NCBI GenBank assembly: GCA_900549335.1
Contig: UROJ01000086.1
Span: 1-6,626, forward strand
Origin: an uncultured Collinsella sp.
GTDB taxonomy: Bacteria > Actinomycetota > Coriobacteriia > Coriobacteriales > Coriobacteriaceae
DNA length: 6,626 nt
Reading direction: 5' to 3'
Shown here: one piece after another, positions 1 to 6,418 of the stretch
How positions within the stretch are numbered: position 1 is the stretch's first letter
How the letters are laid out: every line of letters begins with the position of its first letter
Translations under genes and position numbers: made by a program
Notes under the pieces: generated by a model
What the model was told of the DNA's origin: nothing
The model's database searches: none
Seen by the model: only the letters and a program-made list of their open reading frames with translations

Positions 1-23
1 CGAGCGGGGGCTCCTGTCTTTTT
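1..23 (+). terminator. Possible 3' half of a terminator cut by the window edge
   Basis: The window opens with a G-rich stretch, then GGGGGCTCCTGTC and a run of five T (19-23). This is what the 3' arm and U-tract of an intrinsic terminator look like. The matching 5' arm (expected GACAGGAGCCCCC) would lie before base 1, so it cannot be confirmed. A short internal hairpin (GAGC 2-5 with GCTC 10-13) is also possible. If real, it ends the gene to the left and leaves bases 24-447 without a gene. Confidence 0.25.
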
Positions 24-103
24 AGTGCCCTCGGATTGGGTCATAGTGTCTGTCGTTGCCAGGGCATCGGCGTTGCCTTGGCTGTCAAGCTGGACGTGGC
101 ACC

Positions 104-166
104 TGGGGACGTTCCCTTTCTGCCGGCACTTGGGGACACTCCTCGCAAGTAGCCGTTGGGGACGTT
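104..166 (+). repeat. TGGGGAC repeat cluster, REP-like
   Basis: Three same-direction copies of TGGGGAC start at 104, 131 and 157, each followed by GTTC or ACTCC-type sequence. A fourth copy in the opposite orientation (GTCCCCA) follows at 193-199. Copies two and three share flanking GCC-rich sequence, and the spacing is about 26 bases. This is the arrangement of a REP-type dispersed repeat. I associate very similar GGGGACGTTC-containing repeats with Coriobacteriia genomes, often near REP-associated transposases, but no transposase is visible here and the copy number in the genome cannot be judged from one window. Confidence 0.55.
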
Positions 167-201
167 CTTGAATGACTAGTCGTTTAAGAACGTCCCCAAT
201 G
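154..201. repeat. Near-perfect palindrome of 48 bases
   Basis: TTGGGGACGTTCTT (156-169) is followed by its exact reverse complement AAGAACGTCCCCAA (186-199). The arms extend outward through a G-T and a C-G pair (154/201). They continue inward through 171-176/179-184 with one G-T, leaving an almost loopless centre at CTAG. The stem is therefore about 23 pairs with very few mismatches. It could act as a transposase recognition hairpin, a cruciform, or a weak bidirectional transcription stop. No U-tract follows, so a classic terminator is unlikely. Confidence 0.7.
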
Positions 202-284
202 ATTACATGGCATGAGAGTGGAAAATCTCCCACTTTTGGCTCACATGCGGGCTCAAAACGGGAGATAATCCACGCTCATTGGGG
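194..284. repeat. Nested inverted repeat next to the palindrome
   Basis: Arms 212-231 and 260-279 pair as ATGAG, one mismatch, GTGGA, two mismatches, then ATCTCCC against GGGAGAT. They enclose a 28-base centre that is itself partly self-complementary (TTTTGG against GCTCAAAA). A second pairing is possible that shares bases with the first: CCCCAATGA (194-202) is the exact complement of TCATTGGGG (276-284). The first of those arms also belongs to the 154-201 palindrome, so the three structures compete. No open frame in the segment looks coding. Confidence 0.55.
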
Positions 285-412
285 GCGATCCAGGCGCAGC
301 TGCCGCCCTGTGCGAAGGGCCTTGAGCATCTTCACAAACTCAACGCTTACGAAGCGCGGGGTTTTCGTGCTAGGCTGGTTTCACCACATAAGTAGTCGCA
401 GACGCACGTATC
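285..412. other. Spacer without a gene; weak promoter candidate
   Basis: No RNA gene or convincing coding frame is visible here. The only signals are weak. TGC-TAGGCT (368-376) could be an extended -10 element with TTACGA (347-352) eighteen bases upstream as a poor -35. TTGAG (322-326) and CTCAA (339-343) form a small inverted repeat. A transcript started there would run directly into the terminator hairpin at 413-463. No tRNA T-loop or CCA end is present. Confidence 0.25.
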
Positions 413-463
413 ACGGGCGGGCGAGATGAAGTCCCAACAGCTCCATCTTGCCCGCCCGTTTTT
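413..463 (+). terminator. Strong intrinsic terminator hairpin
   Basis: A 16-pair stem, 413-428 with 444-459, has a single G-T pair and a 15-base loop, and runs straight into TTTTT (459-463). The core arms are CGGGCGGGC and GCCCGCCCG. It ends only 44 bases before the start of the DUF2798 gene, and no good promoter lies between. It either ends a transcript from the left, with the next gene using a promoter I cannot recognise, or acts as an attenuator in that gene's leader. Confidence 0.85.
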
Positions 464-507
464 GTTGCGTGGTGCCGCGGCGTAACACAGAAAGGATTTT
501 GCCCTTT

Positions 508-1101
508 ATGCCTATCAACAAACGAGAGAGCCTGCTGTTCACCTTTATCATGTGCTTTTGCATGGTGCTCTGGATGAGCATCTACAACGTTGCCCTGCAG
601 CATGGAGCCATCAACGGCGAGGTTGTTGCCGCCGCGTGGCTCGGCTTCCCCGTTGCCTACGTTTTTGCCATGTGCTGCGACTGGTTTGTTGCCAGCCCCC
701 TTGCCAAGGGTTTCGCCTTTAAGTTCCTGGTCACGCCGGGCAAGAGCTCGCCGCTTGCCATGACGCTCGCCGTCAGCTCCTGCATGGTCGTTCCTATGGT
801 CATCATCATGTCGCTCTACGGTGCGTGCGAGGGCCTGTTCCACATGCCTGGCGGCCCGCTCGCAAACCTGCAGGCGCTGCCGATGATGTGGCTCGTCAAC
901 ATTCCGCGCAACTTTATCATGGCCCTCCCCTGGAACCTGCTGGTGGCTGGTCCGGTTGCTCGCTTTGTCTTCCGTCGCGCCTTCCCCATGGGCACGGTCT
1001 TTGCCGAGCCGCACATGGAGCTCGTGCGCATGCCTGGCGCTTCCGTTGCCGATGCCGTCAATGACGTTGCCGAGAGCATGGACGCCGAGCCCGCCTGCTA
1101 G
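508..1101 (+). CDS. DUF2798 family four-helix membrane protein
   Basis: This encodes a 197-residue integral membrane protein of unknown function, recognised as DUF2798 from its pattern. Four hydrophobic segments lie at roughly residues 8-30, 39-62, 84-106 and 126-150. The two halves look like a duplication: MSIYNVALQHG (23-33) matches MSLYGACEGLF (101-111), and the WLGFPVAYVFAMCCDWFVASPL stretch (44-65) matches WLVNIPRNFIMALPWNLLVAGP (128-149). Each half ends in a short basic or polar loop (KGFAFK, RFVFRR). The tail after 160 is soluble and acidic. I chose ATG 508 because AGAAAGGA (489-496) sits 11 bases upstream; the in-frame TTG at 448 lies inside the terminator stem. The role is unknown; a transport or membrane-associated role is only a guess. 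No operon partner is apparent. Confidence 0.85.
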   Translation: MPINKRESLLFTFIMCFCMVLWMSIYNVALQHGAINGEVVAAAWLGFPVAYVFAMCCDWFVASPLAKGFAFKFLVTPGKSSPLAMTLAVSSCMVVPMVIIMSLYGACEGLFHMPGGPLANLQALPMMWLVNIPRNFIMALPWNLLVAGPVARFVFRRAFPMGTVFAEPHMELVRMPGASVADAVNDVAESMDAEPAC

Positions 1102-1200
1102 ACAGCAGCGCAAAACCAAACCGCCAAGCGGACCGAAGCGATTCCTTTTTTGTAGACGTTGTCACGCGGCTACGGGTGGGAAAGGCCCCAACGGTTAACA

Positions 1201-1206
1201 TATACT
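1201..1206 (+). promoter_or_regulatory. Candidate -10 box for clpC
   Basis: TATACT matches the sigma-70 -10 consensus at five of six positions and lies 82 bases before the clpC start. The corresponding -35 position (about 1178-1183, GGGAAA) is poor, so activation or another sigma factor may be needed. I see no CIRCE inverted repeat, no CtsR tandem heptamer and no HAIR element in the 186-base spacer. The predicted transcription start falls at about 1211-1213. Confidence 0.4.
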
Positions 1207-1210
1207 CCAT

Positions 1211-1267
1211 ATGGGTAAAGAGACCAAAGCGCTGCCGCGGGGCGGCGCTTTGCGTTTGAAAAACTAG
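1211..1267 (+). promoter_or_regulatory. clpC leader hairpin and 18-codon open frame
   Basis: A 12-pair hairpin (1225-1236 with 1241-1252, one G-T, loop GCGG) dominates the leader. Its arms carry CAAAGCGC and GCGCTTTG. No T-run follows, so it is not an intrinsic terminator. An ATG at 1211 opens an 18-codon frame ending in TAG at 1265-1267 that spans the whole hairpin. It has no Shine-Dalgarno sequence, but the predicted transcription start is at or next to this ATG, so it could be read as a leaderless message. AACTAGC occurs at 1262-1268 and again at 1281-1287 just before the clpC start. Function is unproven. Confidence 0.35.
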
Positions 1268-1287
1268 CTCGTCTAAGAGGAACTAGC

Positions 1288-3930
1288 ATGTTAGACCGTT
1301 TTACCGATCGCGCGCGCAAGGTCATGTCCATGGCCAAGCAAGAGGCGCTCGATCTACACTCAAATAAGGTGGGCACCGAGCACCTGCTGCTCGCGCTTGC
1401 CAAGGAGGACGAGGGCATTGCCGCCGAGGCACTGCGTTCGCTCGACATCTCCTACGATGACATCATGGATACTCTCAAAGAGGTCCAGACCACGGTTCCC
1501 GAGCCCAGTGAGGAGACCGAGGCGGCCAAGCTCGCCTTTACGCCGCTTGTCATTAGCGTGATGGAGCGTTCCTTCCGCGTGGCACGCGAGAACAACCAGA
1601 CGTATGTGTCGACCGAGCACCTGCTCATCGGCATCGTCGAAGAGGGCAACGGCATGGCCATGGACATCCTCATGCGCCTGGGTGTGTCGTCCGCCTCCAT
1701 CAAAAAGGCTATCGACAAACTCACCGCCAAGGACCAGGACAAGAAGCGTCCGCTTGCCGGCGCCGGTGCCGGGCGTCCCGGTGCGGGCCTGCCGTTCTTT
1801 AGCGGCTCGGATGCCTCTCAGCAAAAGGGGAGTGGCACCGATACGCTTAAGCAGTTCGCCACCAACCTTACGCAGAAAGCGCGCGACGGTGAGCTCGACC
1901 CCGTGATCGGTCGCGAAAAGGAAGTCCAGCGCATGATGGAGATCCTTTCGCGCCGCACCAAGAACAACCCGCTCATTCTGGGCGACCCCGGCGTGGGCAA
2001 GACGGCCATCGTCGAGGGCCTGGCTCAGCAGATTGCAGCCGGCAACGTGCCCGAGAACCTCATGAACCAGAACATCTGGACGCTCGACCTGCCGGGCCTC
2101 GTGGCGGGTGCCAAGTATCGCGGCGAGTTTGAGGAGCGCCTCAAGAACGTGATTCAGGAGGCCACCGAAGCCGACGACGTCATCCTGTTTATCGACGAGA
2201 TGCACACCATCATCGGTGCCGGTTCTGCCGAGGGCTCCATCGATGCGAGCTCCATGCTCAAGCCCGTGCTCGCGCGCGGTGCCTTCCAGATCATCGGCGC
2301 CACCACGGCCGAGGAATTCCGTAAGTACCTCACCAAGGACCCGGCCTTTGAGCGCCGCTTCCAGACTATCGATGTCGAGGAGCCGAGCGTCGAGGACACG
2401 GTCAAGATCCTGACCGCGCTCAAGCCGCGCTACGAGGAGCACCACCATGTGCGCTATACGCAGGGTGCTATCGAGGCTGCCGCGAACCTTTCCAACCGCT
2501 ATATCCAGGATCGCTTCCTGCCCGATAAGGCCATCGACCTCATCGACGAGGCCGGTGCCCGCGCTCGCATCGCCGCGAATCGCGCGCCCGAGCCGGTGCG
2601 CGAGGCTGAGCATCGCATAGAGGAGCTTAAGGCCGCCGCGCAGGAGGCCACCGAGAGCGATGACATGAACAAGGCCGCCGAGATCACCGAGCAGCAGAAG
2701 GCCGCCGAGATTGAACTCGCCGAAGCCAAGGCCGCCTGGACCGCCGAGCTCGACGCCAGCCCGCTCACCATCGACGTGAGTCAGATTGCCGACATCGTGT
2801 CCGTGACTTCGGGCGTGCCGGTTTCCTCGCTCACCGAGAGCGAGAGCCGTCGCCTGCTGCAGGCCGAAAGCGTGCTCAAGACCCGCATTATCGGCCAGGA
2901 CGAGGCCGTCGAGGCCGTCGCCAAGGCCGTGCGCCGCAGCCGCTCGCCGCTCAAGGACCCGCGTCGCCCCGGCGGTAGCTTTATCTTCCTGGGCCCCACC
3001 GGCACGGGCAAGACTGAGCTCGCCAAGACGCTCGCCGAGTACCTCTTTGGCAGCAAGGACGCGCTCATCAGCTTCGACATGTCCGAGTTCGGTAGCGAGT
3101 TCGAGGTCTCCAAGCTCATCGGTAGCCCTCCGGGCTACGTCGGTCACGACGAGGGCGGCCAGCTCACCAAGGCCGTTCGTCGCCACCCGTACTCGGTCGT
3201 GCTGTTCGACGAGATCGAGAAGGCGCACCCCGATATCTTCAACATCTTGCTGCAGGTGCTGGAGGAGGGCCGCCTGACCGATAGCCAGGGCAAGACGGTC
3301 GACTTCCGCAACACCGTGATCATCATGACGTCCAACGTGGGCGCCCGCGAGATTGCGCAGGATGCGAGCGTGGGCTTTGGCACCACCGGCGAGCAGGGTC
3401 TCACGTCGAGTGAGATCCGTGGTCGCGCGATGGGCGAGCTCAAGCGCCTGTTCCGCCCCGAGCTGCTCAACCGTATCGATGACATCGTGGTGTTCCAGAA
3501 GCTCTCGGGCGAGAATCTCACCAAGATCGCGCACCTGCTGGTGGACGACCTACGTCAGCGTTTGATTGCCAACGGCATGAACATCAAGCTCACCGATGCG
3601 GCCTATGACAAGATCGTGGCCGAGGGCACCGACCTCACCAACGGTGCGCGTCCGTTGCGCCGTGCCATCCAAAAGCTCATCGAGGACCCGCTGTCCGAGG
3701 AGCTTCTGGCCGGCGAGTGGGGCGAGGGCGATACCGTCCTGTGCGACGTGGCCGATGGCAAGTTTGTCTTTAGCCACGGCACGGGCGAGATCCCGGCACC
3801 GCGTCCGGCGGGCACGCTCGGTGGCGATACCGCCCCGGCGGCACCGCACACTGGCAGCGCCGCGCCCGTAAGTAGCGGCGTGACCTCGGGCCCCGGCGGC
3901 ATGATGCAAGCCGGCTCTGGCGCGCTGTAG
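1288..3930 (+). CDS. clpC: ClpC, AAA+ unfoldase of the ClpCP protease
   Basis: ClpC is a cytoplasmic hexameric ATPase that unfolds substrates and threads them into ClpP. Domains in order: two Clp N-repeats (about 1-145, each with a TEHLL motif); a G/P-rich linker (150-190); AAA1 with Walker A GDPGVGKT (232-239), pore loop KYRGEF (276-281), Walker B ending D303-E304 and arginine finger ERR (355-357); a coiled-coil middle domain (about 440-490); AAA2 with GPTGTGKT (569-576), pore loop GYVG (616-619), Walker B VVLFDE (637-642), the ClpP-docking VGFG loop (695-698) and sensor-2 GAR (786-788). All catalytic residues are present. At 880 residues it is longer than most ClpC because of a 52-residue A/G/P/S/T-rich tail (829-880). 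The start is fixed by AAGAGGA (1275-1281). The middle-domain coiled coil and VGF loop exclude ClpB. The gene stands alone, without ctsR or mcsAB, and has its own terminator. Confidence 0.97.
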   Translation: MLDRFTDRARKVMSMAKQEALDLHSNKVGTEHLLLALAKEDEGIAAEALRSLDISYDDIMDTLKEVQTTVPEPSEETEAAKLAFTPLVISVMERSFRVARENNQTYVSTEHLLIGIVEEGNGMAMDILMRLGVSSASIKKAIDKLTAKDQDKKRPLAGAGAGRPGAGLPFFSGSDASQQKGSGTDTLKQFATNLTQKARDGELDPVIGREKEVQRMMEILSRRTKNNPLILGDPGVGKTAIVEGLAQQIAAGNVPENLMNQNIWTLDLPGLVAGAKYRGEFEERLKNVIQEATEADDVILFIDEMHTIIGAGSAEGSIDASSMLKPVLARGAFQIIGATTAEEFRKYLTKDPAFERRFQTIDVEEPSVEDTVKILTALKPRYEEHHHVRYTQGAIEAAANLSNRYIQDRFLPDKAIDLIDEAGARARIAANRAPEPVREAEHRIEELKAAAQEATESDDMNKAAEITEQQKAAEIELAEAKAAWTAELDASPLTIDVSQIADIVSVTSGVPVSSLTESESRRLLQAESVLKTRIIGQDEAVEAVAKAVRRSRSPLKDPRRPGGSFIFLGPTGTGKTELAKTLAEYLFGSKDALISFDMSEFGSEFEVSKLIGSPPGYVGHDEGGQLTKAVRRHPYSVVLFDEIEKAHPDIFNILLQVLEEGRLTDSQGKTVDFRNTVIIMTSNVGAREIAQDASVGFGTTGEQGLTSSEIRGRAMGELKRLFRPELLNRIDDIVVFQKLSGENLTKIAHLLVDDLRQRLIANGMNIKLTDAAYDKIVAEGTDLTNGARPLRRAIQKLIEDPLSEELLAGEWGEGDTVLCDVADGKFVFSHGTGEIPAPRPAGTLGGDTAPAAPHTGSAAPVSSGVTSGPGGMMQAGSGAL

Positions 3931-3954
3931 GGCGTAACAAAACCTTGTGTCTAC

Positions 3955-3982
3955 GGGGGCGTTCCAAAGGAGCGCCCTTTTT
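3955..3982 (+). terminator. clpC intrinsic terminator
   Basis: GGGCGTTCC (3957-3965) pairs with GGAGCGCCC (3969-3977) around an AAA loop with one G-T pair, and TTTTT follows at 3978-3982. It lies 24 bases after the clpC stop, so clpC is transcribed as a single gene or at least ends here. Confidence 0.9.
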
Positions 3983-4002
3983 CTGTTGAAAAGGCCCCTT
4001 CG

Positions 4003-4031
4003 TTCAAAGTAGATCTCATTAAACATATCAA
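4003..4031 (+). promoter_or_regulatory. Weak candidate promoter in the clpC-pepD spacer
   Basis: TTCAAA (4003-4008) and TATCAA (4026-4031) are separated by 17 bases, each matching four of six consensus positions, in a locally A/T-rich stretch. If used, transcription would begin at about 4038 and run through the palindromes at 4037-4130. This could be chance in A/T-rich sequence. Confidence 0.25.
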
Positions 4032-4036
4032 TGGCG

Positions 4037-4130
4037 TATGCATAAACGTTGATCAAGCGTTGAGGTTGGTTGAAGGGTTCAACGTCTCTTCGGCACGACC
4101 CGTCTAACCTGCTTTATTCTAATAAAGTAG
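4037..4130. repeat. Row of four palindromes upstream of pepD
   Basis: Four separate dyads lie in 94 bases: TATGCATA (4037-4044); AACGTTGATCAAGCGTT (4046-4062, symmetric apart from one extra G); GTTGAAGGGTTCAAC (4069-4083, six-pair arms); and a ten-pair stem 4109-4118 with 4121-4130, built on CTTTATT/AATAAAG with one G-T. They may be operator sites or RNA hairpins. I do not recognise any as the site of a named regulator. Confidence 0.4.
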
Positions 4131-4138
4131 CGTTTCCC

Positions 4139-4175
4139 CGCCGTTAGCCGATGATGCAAGGGCGCTCGGCGTTTT
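4139..4175 (+). terminator. Terminator-like hairpin upstream of pepD
   Basis: CGCCG (4139-4143) pairs with CGGCG (4167-4171), and AGC (4146-4148) pairs with GCT (4164-4166) across a two-base bulge. TTTT follows at 4172-4175. The loop is about 15 bases. The hairpin precedes the best pepD promoter candidate, so it would stop a transcript from further left rather than pepD itself. It is weaker than the other terminators in the window. Confidence 0.35.
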
Positions 4176-4182
4176 CGACTGG

Positions 4183-4211
4183 TTTATGCACGCAAAGTCT
4201 GGGAATATACA
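4183..4211 (+). promoter_or_regulatory. Candidate pepD promoter
   Basis: TTTATG (4183-4188) and TATACA (4206-4211) are separated by exactly 17 bases. The -10 is good (five of six) and the -35 is moderate. The predicted start is at about 4218, leaving a leader of roughly 38 bases to the pepD ATG. Confidence 0.45.
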
Positions 4212-4255
4212 AGTCGCATATCTTACTGTCTAACCAGTTGCGCCAAGGAGGCACC

Positions 4256-5713
4256 ATGGACTACAAGATCACCGGCTATGAGCCCGCCCAGCTGTTCCAT
4301 TTCTTTGAGGAGGTCAGCGCGATCCCCCGTGGGTCTGGCAATGAGAAGGGCATCAGCGATTTCCTGGTCGCGTTTGCCAAGGAGCGCGGCCTCGATGTGT
4401 ATCAGGACGAGGTCTACAACGTCATCATTCGCAAGCCCGCATCTGCCGGTGCCGAGAATGCCCCGACCGTGATGCTGCAGGGCCACATCGATATGGTGTG
4501 CGACAAGTTGGGCTCCGTTGAGCACGACTTTATGACCGATGGTATCGACCTGGTCGTCAAGGACGGCGTCCTCACCGCCAACGGTACCACCTTGGGTGCC
4601 GACAACGGTATCGCCGTCGCTCTGATGCTCACTGTTCTCGATGACGATTCGATCGTTCACCCCGCCCTCGAGTGCGTATTCACCACCGACGAGGAGACTG
4701 GCCTGGTCGGCGCCGAGACGCTCGACAAGTCCCAGATTAGCGCCCGCACCATGATTAACCTTGACTCCGAGGAAGAGGGCGTTGCCACCGTCAGCTGCGC
4801 CGGCGGCGTCGTCGTTACCTACACCTGCCCGATCGTGCGCGAGCACAAGACCGGTAGCACCCTCACGCTCGACATCTCCGGCCTGCTGGGCGGTCACTCC
4901 GGCAGCGATATCCACCTGGAGCGCGGCAACGGCAACCTCATCATGGCCCGCATCATCGACCGCCTGATGGTTGCCGGCGAGCCCGCCATCGTTAGCTTTA
5001 ACGGCGGCACCAAGGACAACGCCATCAACCGTGAGTGCAAGGCTGTTCTGGTCTACGCCGACCACGCTGCCGCCGAGGCCGCGGCCCAGATTGCAAAGGG
5101 CATCATCGCCGACGTCACTGCCGAGCTCGAGGTCTTCGACCCCGGCTTTACCTGCACCGTCGAGATTGCCGACGACGCCGAGGTCGAGGCCATGGACCAG
5201 AAGTCCGCGCTTGCCCTCATCCGCGCCCTGCGTCTTGCCCCTAACGGCGTGATTCGCCGCAACGTCGCCACCGACGGCTCCGTCGAGGTTTCCTCCAACA
5301 TCGGTGTGGTTGCCACTTCTGACGACCAGGTCAAGATCATGCTGTCCCCGCGCTCCTCGATCACCTCGCTGCAGAACGAGTTCAAGGACCGCCTGCAGAC
5401 GCTGGCCGATGTCCTGGGCTTCGACGCCAAGTTCGAGTTCGAGTATCCCGGCTGGAGCTATGCCGAGCATTCGCCGGTCCGCGACGTCTTCGTCGAGAGC
5501 TATCGCGAGCTCTTTGGCTCCGAGCTGCGCATCGAGTCCATTCACGCCGGCCTTGAGTGCGGCCTGTTTGCCGAGGCCCTGCACGGCCTGGACGCCATCG
5601 CCGTGGGCCCGACGCTCTCCGATGTCCACACCCCGGACGAGAGCATGGAGCTCGCTTCTGCCGAGCGCTTCTACGAGCTGCTCATCGACGTCCTCAAGCG
5701 CCTCGCTGCGTAA
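4256..5713 (+). CDS. pepD: PepD, M20C Xaa-His (aminoacyl-histidine) dipeptidase
   Basis: This is a cytoplasmic di-zinc dipeptidase that hydrolyses Xaa-His dipeptides such as carnosine and other short dipeptides, completing peptide breakdown. The protein has 485 residues, the same length as E. coli PepD. The M20 signature residues are all present: H77 in QGHIDMV with D79, D116 in LGADNG, E146-E147 in TDEETG, D170 in NLDSEEEG, and H458 in SDVHTP. These fit the family's metal ligands and catalytic Asp/Glu pair, offset by three from the Vibrio enzyme numbering. GGHSG with H214 lies in the lid domain (about 186-395), which is inserted in the catalytic domain. The start is ATG 4256, four bases after a perfect AAGGAGG (4245-4251); the frame is open back to ATG 4151, but that start has no ribosome site and crosses the promoter. 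The gene appears to be transcribed alone and converges on mntP. Confidence 0.96.
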   Translation: MDYKITGYEPAQLFHFFEEVSAIPRGSGNEKGISDFLVAFAKERGLDVYQDEVYNVIIRKPASAGAENAPTVMLQGHIDMVCDKLGSVEHDFMTDGIDLVVKDGVLTANGTTLGADNGIAVALMLTVLDDDSIVHPALECVFTTDEETGLVGAETLDKSQISARTMINLDSEEEGVATVSCAGGVVVTYTCPIVREHKTGSTLTLDISGLLGGHSGSDIHLERGNGNLIMARIIDRLMVAGEPAIVSFNGGTKDNAINRECKAVLVYADHAAAEAAAQIAKGIIADVTAELEVFDPGFTCTVEIADDAEVEAMDQKSALALIRALRLAPNGVIRRNVATDGSVEVSSNIGVVATSDDQVKIMLSPRSSITSLQNEFKDRLQTLADVLGFDAKFEFEYPGWSYAEHSPVRDVFVESYRELFGSELRIESIHAGLECGLFAEALHGLDAIAVGPTLSDVHTPDESMELASAERFYELLIDVLKRLAA

Positions 5714-5755
5714 AGGTCGCCTTGGTTAAGCCACTCTAAAACGGCTGGCTATGAA

Positions 5756-5788
5756 AACGGCCGCCTGGCGTAATGCCGGGCGGCCGTT
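5756..5788. terminator. Shared terminator between convergent pepD and mntP
   Basis: Thirteen pairs (5756-5768 with 5776-5788, one T-G), extendable by a further C-G closing pair, surround a short loop; the arms are rich in GGCCGCC and GGCGGCC. On the minus strand the stem is followed by TTTT, placed five bases after the mntP stop codon, so it is a good mntP terminator. On the plus strand it is followed only by TTATTCG, so termination of pepD here is likely weaker. Confidence 0.8.
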
Positions 5789-5793
5789 ATTCG

Positions 5794-6372
5794 TTACAGT
5801 GCGAGGATCCCCAGATGCTCAAGCAAGATCTTAAGCCCGATGAGGATGAGCACGACGCCGCCCACGATGGTGGCGGGTTTTTCGTAGCGCGCGCCAAAGG
5901 TGTGGCCGATCGCTACGCCGGCGACGGAGAAGACAAAGGTCGTGATGCCGATGAGCGATACAGCTGGAACGATGTCGACCGAGAGCGCCGCAAACGAGAT
6001 ACCCACGGCGAGCGCGTCAATCGAGGTGGCGATGGCGAGGATCAGGTACTCGCCCAGGTCAATCTTTTCGGCATCCTTGCCGTCGCCTTCATCCTCGTCT
6101 TCGGTAAAGGCTTCCCATAGCATTTTGCCGCCGATGAAGGCCAAAAGGATAAAGGCGATCCAATGGTCGATGGGTCCGATGAAGCCCATGAATTGACTGC
6201 CGAGCGCCCATCCGATTACGGGCATGCCGGCCTGAAAGCCGCCAAAGAACAGGCCGAGCACCACGGCGACTTTAAGGTTGATCTTCTTCATGCCAAGGCC
6301 CTTGCAGATGGAAACGGCAAAGGCGTCCATCGAAAGGCCAACGGCGAGCAACACGAGCTCTGCGAGTCCCAT
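5794..6372 (-). CDS. mntP: MntP manganese efflux pump
   Basis: MntP is an inner-membrane exporter that removes excess Mn(II). The protein has 192 residues, close to the usual length, with six hydrophobic segments in two related halves. The first half carries GLSMDAFAVS with D16 and the second ATSIDALAVG with D119; these paired membrane aspartates are the family hallmark and are needed for export in E. coli. A cytoplasmic loop at 90-105 is strongly acidic (TEDEDEGDGKDAEKID) and could hold metal, though that is inference. The start is supported by GAGGGAG at 6380-6386, seven bases upstream on this strand. The gene is divergent from the gene starting at 6593. A Mn-sensing yybP-ykoY riboswitch or MntR often controls mntP; I could not recognise a complete version of either here. 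Confidence 0.95.
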   Translation of the reverse strand: MGLAELVLLAVGLSMDAFAVSICKGLGMKKINLKVAVVLGLFFGGFQAGMPVIGWALGSQFMGFIGPIDHWIAFILLAFIGGKMLWEAFTEDEDEGDGKDAEKIDLGEYLILAIATSIDALAVGISFAALSVDIVPAVSLIGITTFVFSVAGVAIGHTFGARYEKPATIVGGVVLILIGLKILLEHLGILAL

Positions 6373-6390
6373 AGTCTGGCTCCCTCTCTG

Positions 6391-6402
6391 CGGGCGAACC
6401 CG
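6391..6402 (-). promoter_or_regulatory. Hairpin just before the mntP ribosome site
   Basis: On the minus strand CGGG-TTCG-CCCG forms a four-pair stem with a TTCG loop, ending four bases before the GAGGGAG ribosome site. GAGGGAG occurs a second time further upstream (6415-6421). The hairpin could place or mask the ribosome site, but it is small. Confidence 0.3.
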
Positions 6403-6418
6403 ATTACACGACTACTCC

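Noticed and set aside
322..343. HAIR-like HspR site, TTGAG and CTCAA
   Set aside because: The spacing is 12 bases between half-sites rather than the expected 9, and it is not upstream of a chaperone gene.
172..429. 85-codon plus-strand frame in the repeat region
   Set aside because: It runs through the inverted repeats and into the terminator stem, has no convincing ribosome site, and is basic and low-complexity like a random frame.
370..1119. Open frame of 249 codons antisense to the DUF2798 gene
   Set aside because: The plus-strand protein has a coherent four-helix pattern with an internal repeat. The antisense product is rich in H, G, R and D with no domain, and it crosses the terminator stem.
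1360..3534. Open frame of 724 codons antisense to clpC
   Set aside because: It lies entirely opposite a complete, motif-perfect clpC. High G/C third positions open such antisense frames, and the translation shows no recognisable domain.
4151..4255. 35-residue N-terminal extension of PepD from ATG 4151
   Set aside because: It has no ribosome site and contains the likely promoter, and the ATG at 4256 has a perfect AAGGAGG and gives exactly the family length.
4223..5629. Open frame of 468 codons antisense to pepD
   Set aside because: It is the same artefact of codon bias; it is opposite a complete pepD and has no supported start or domain.
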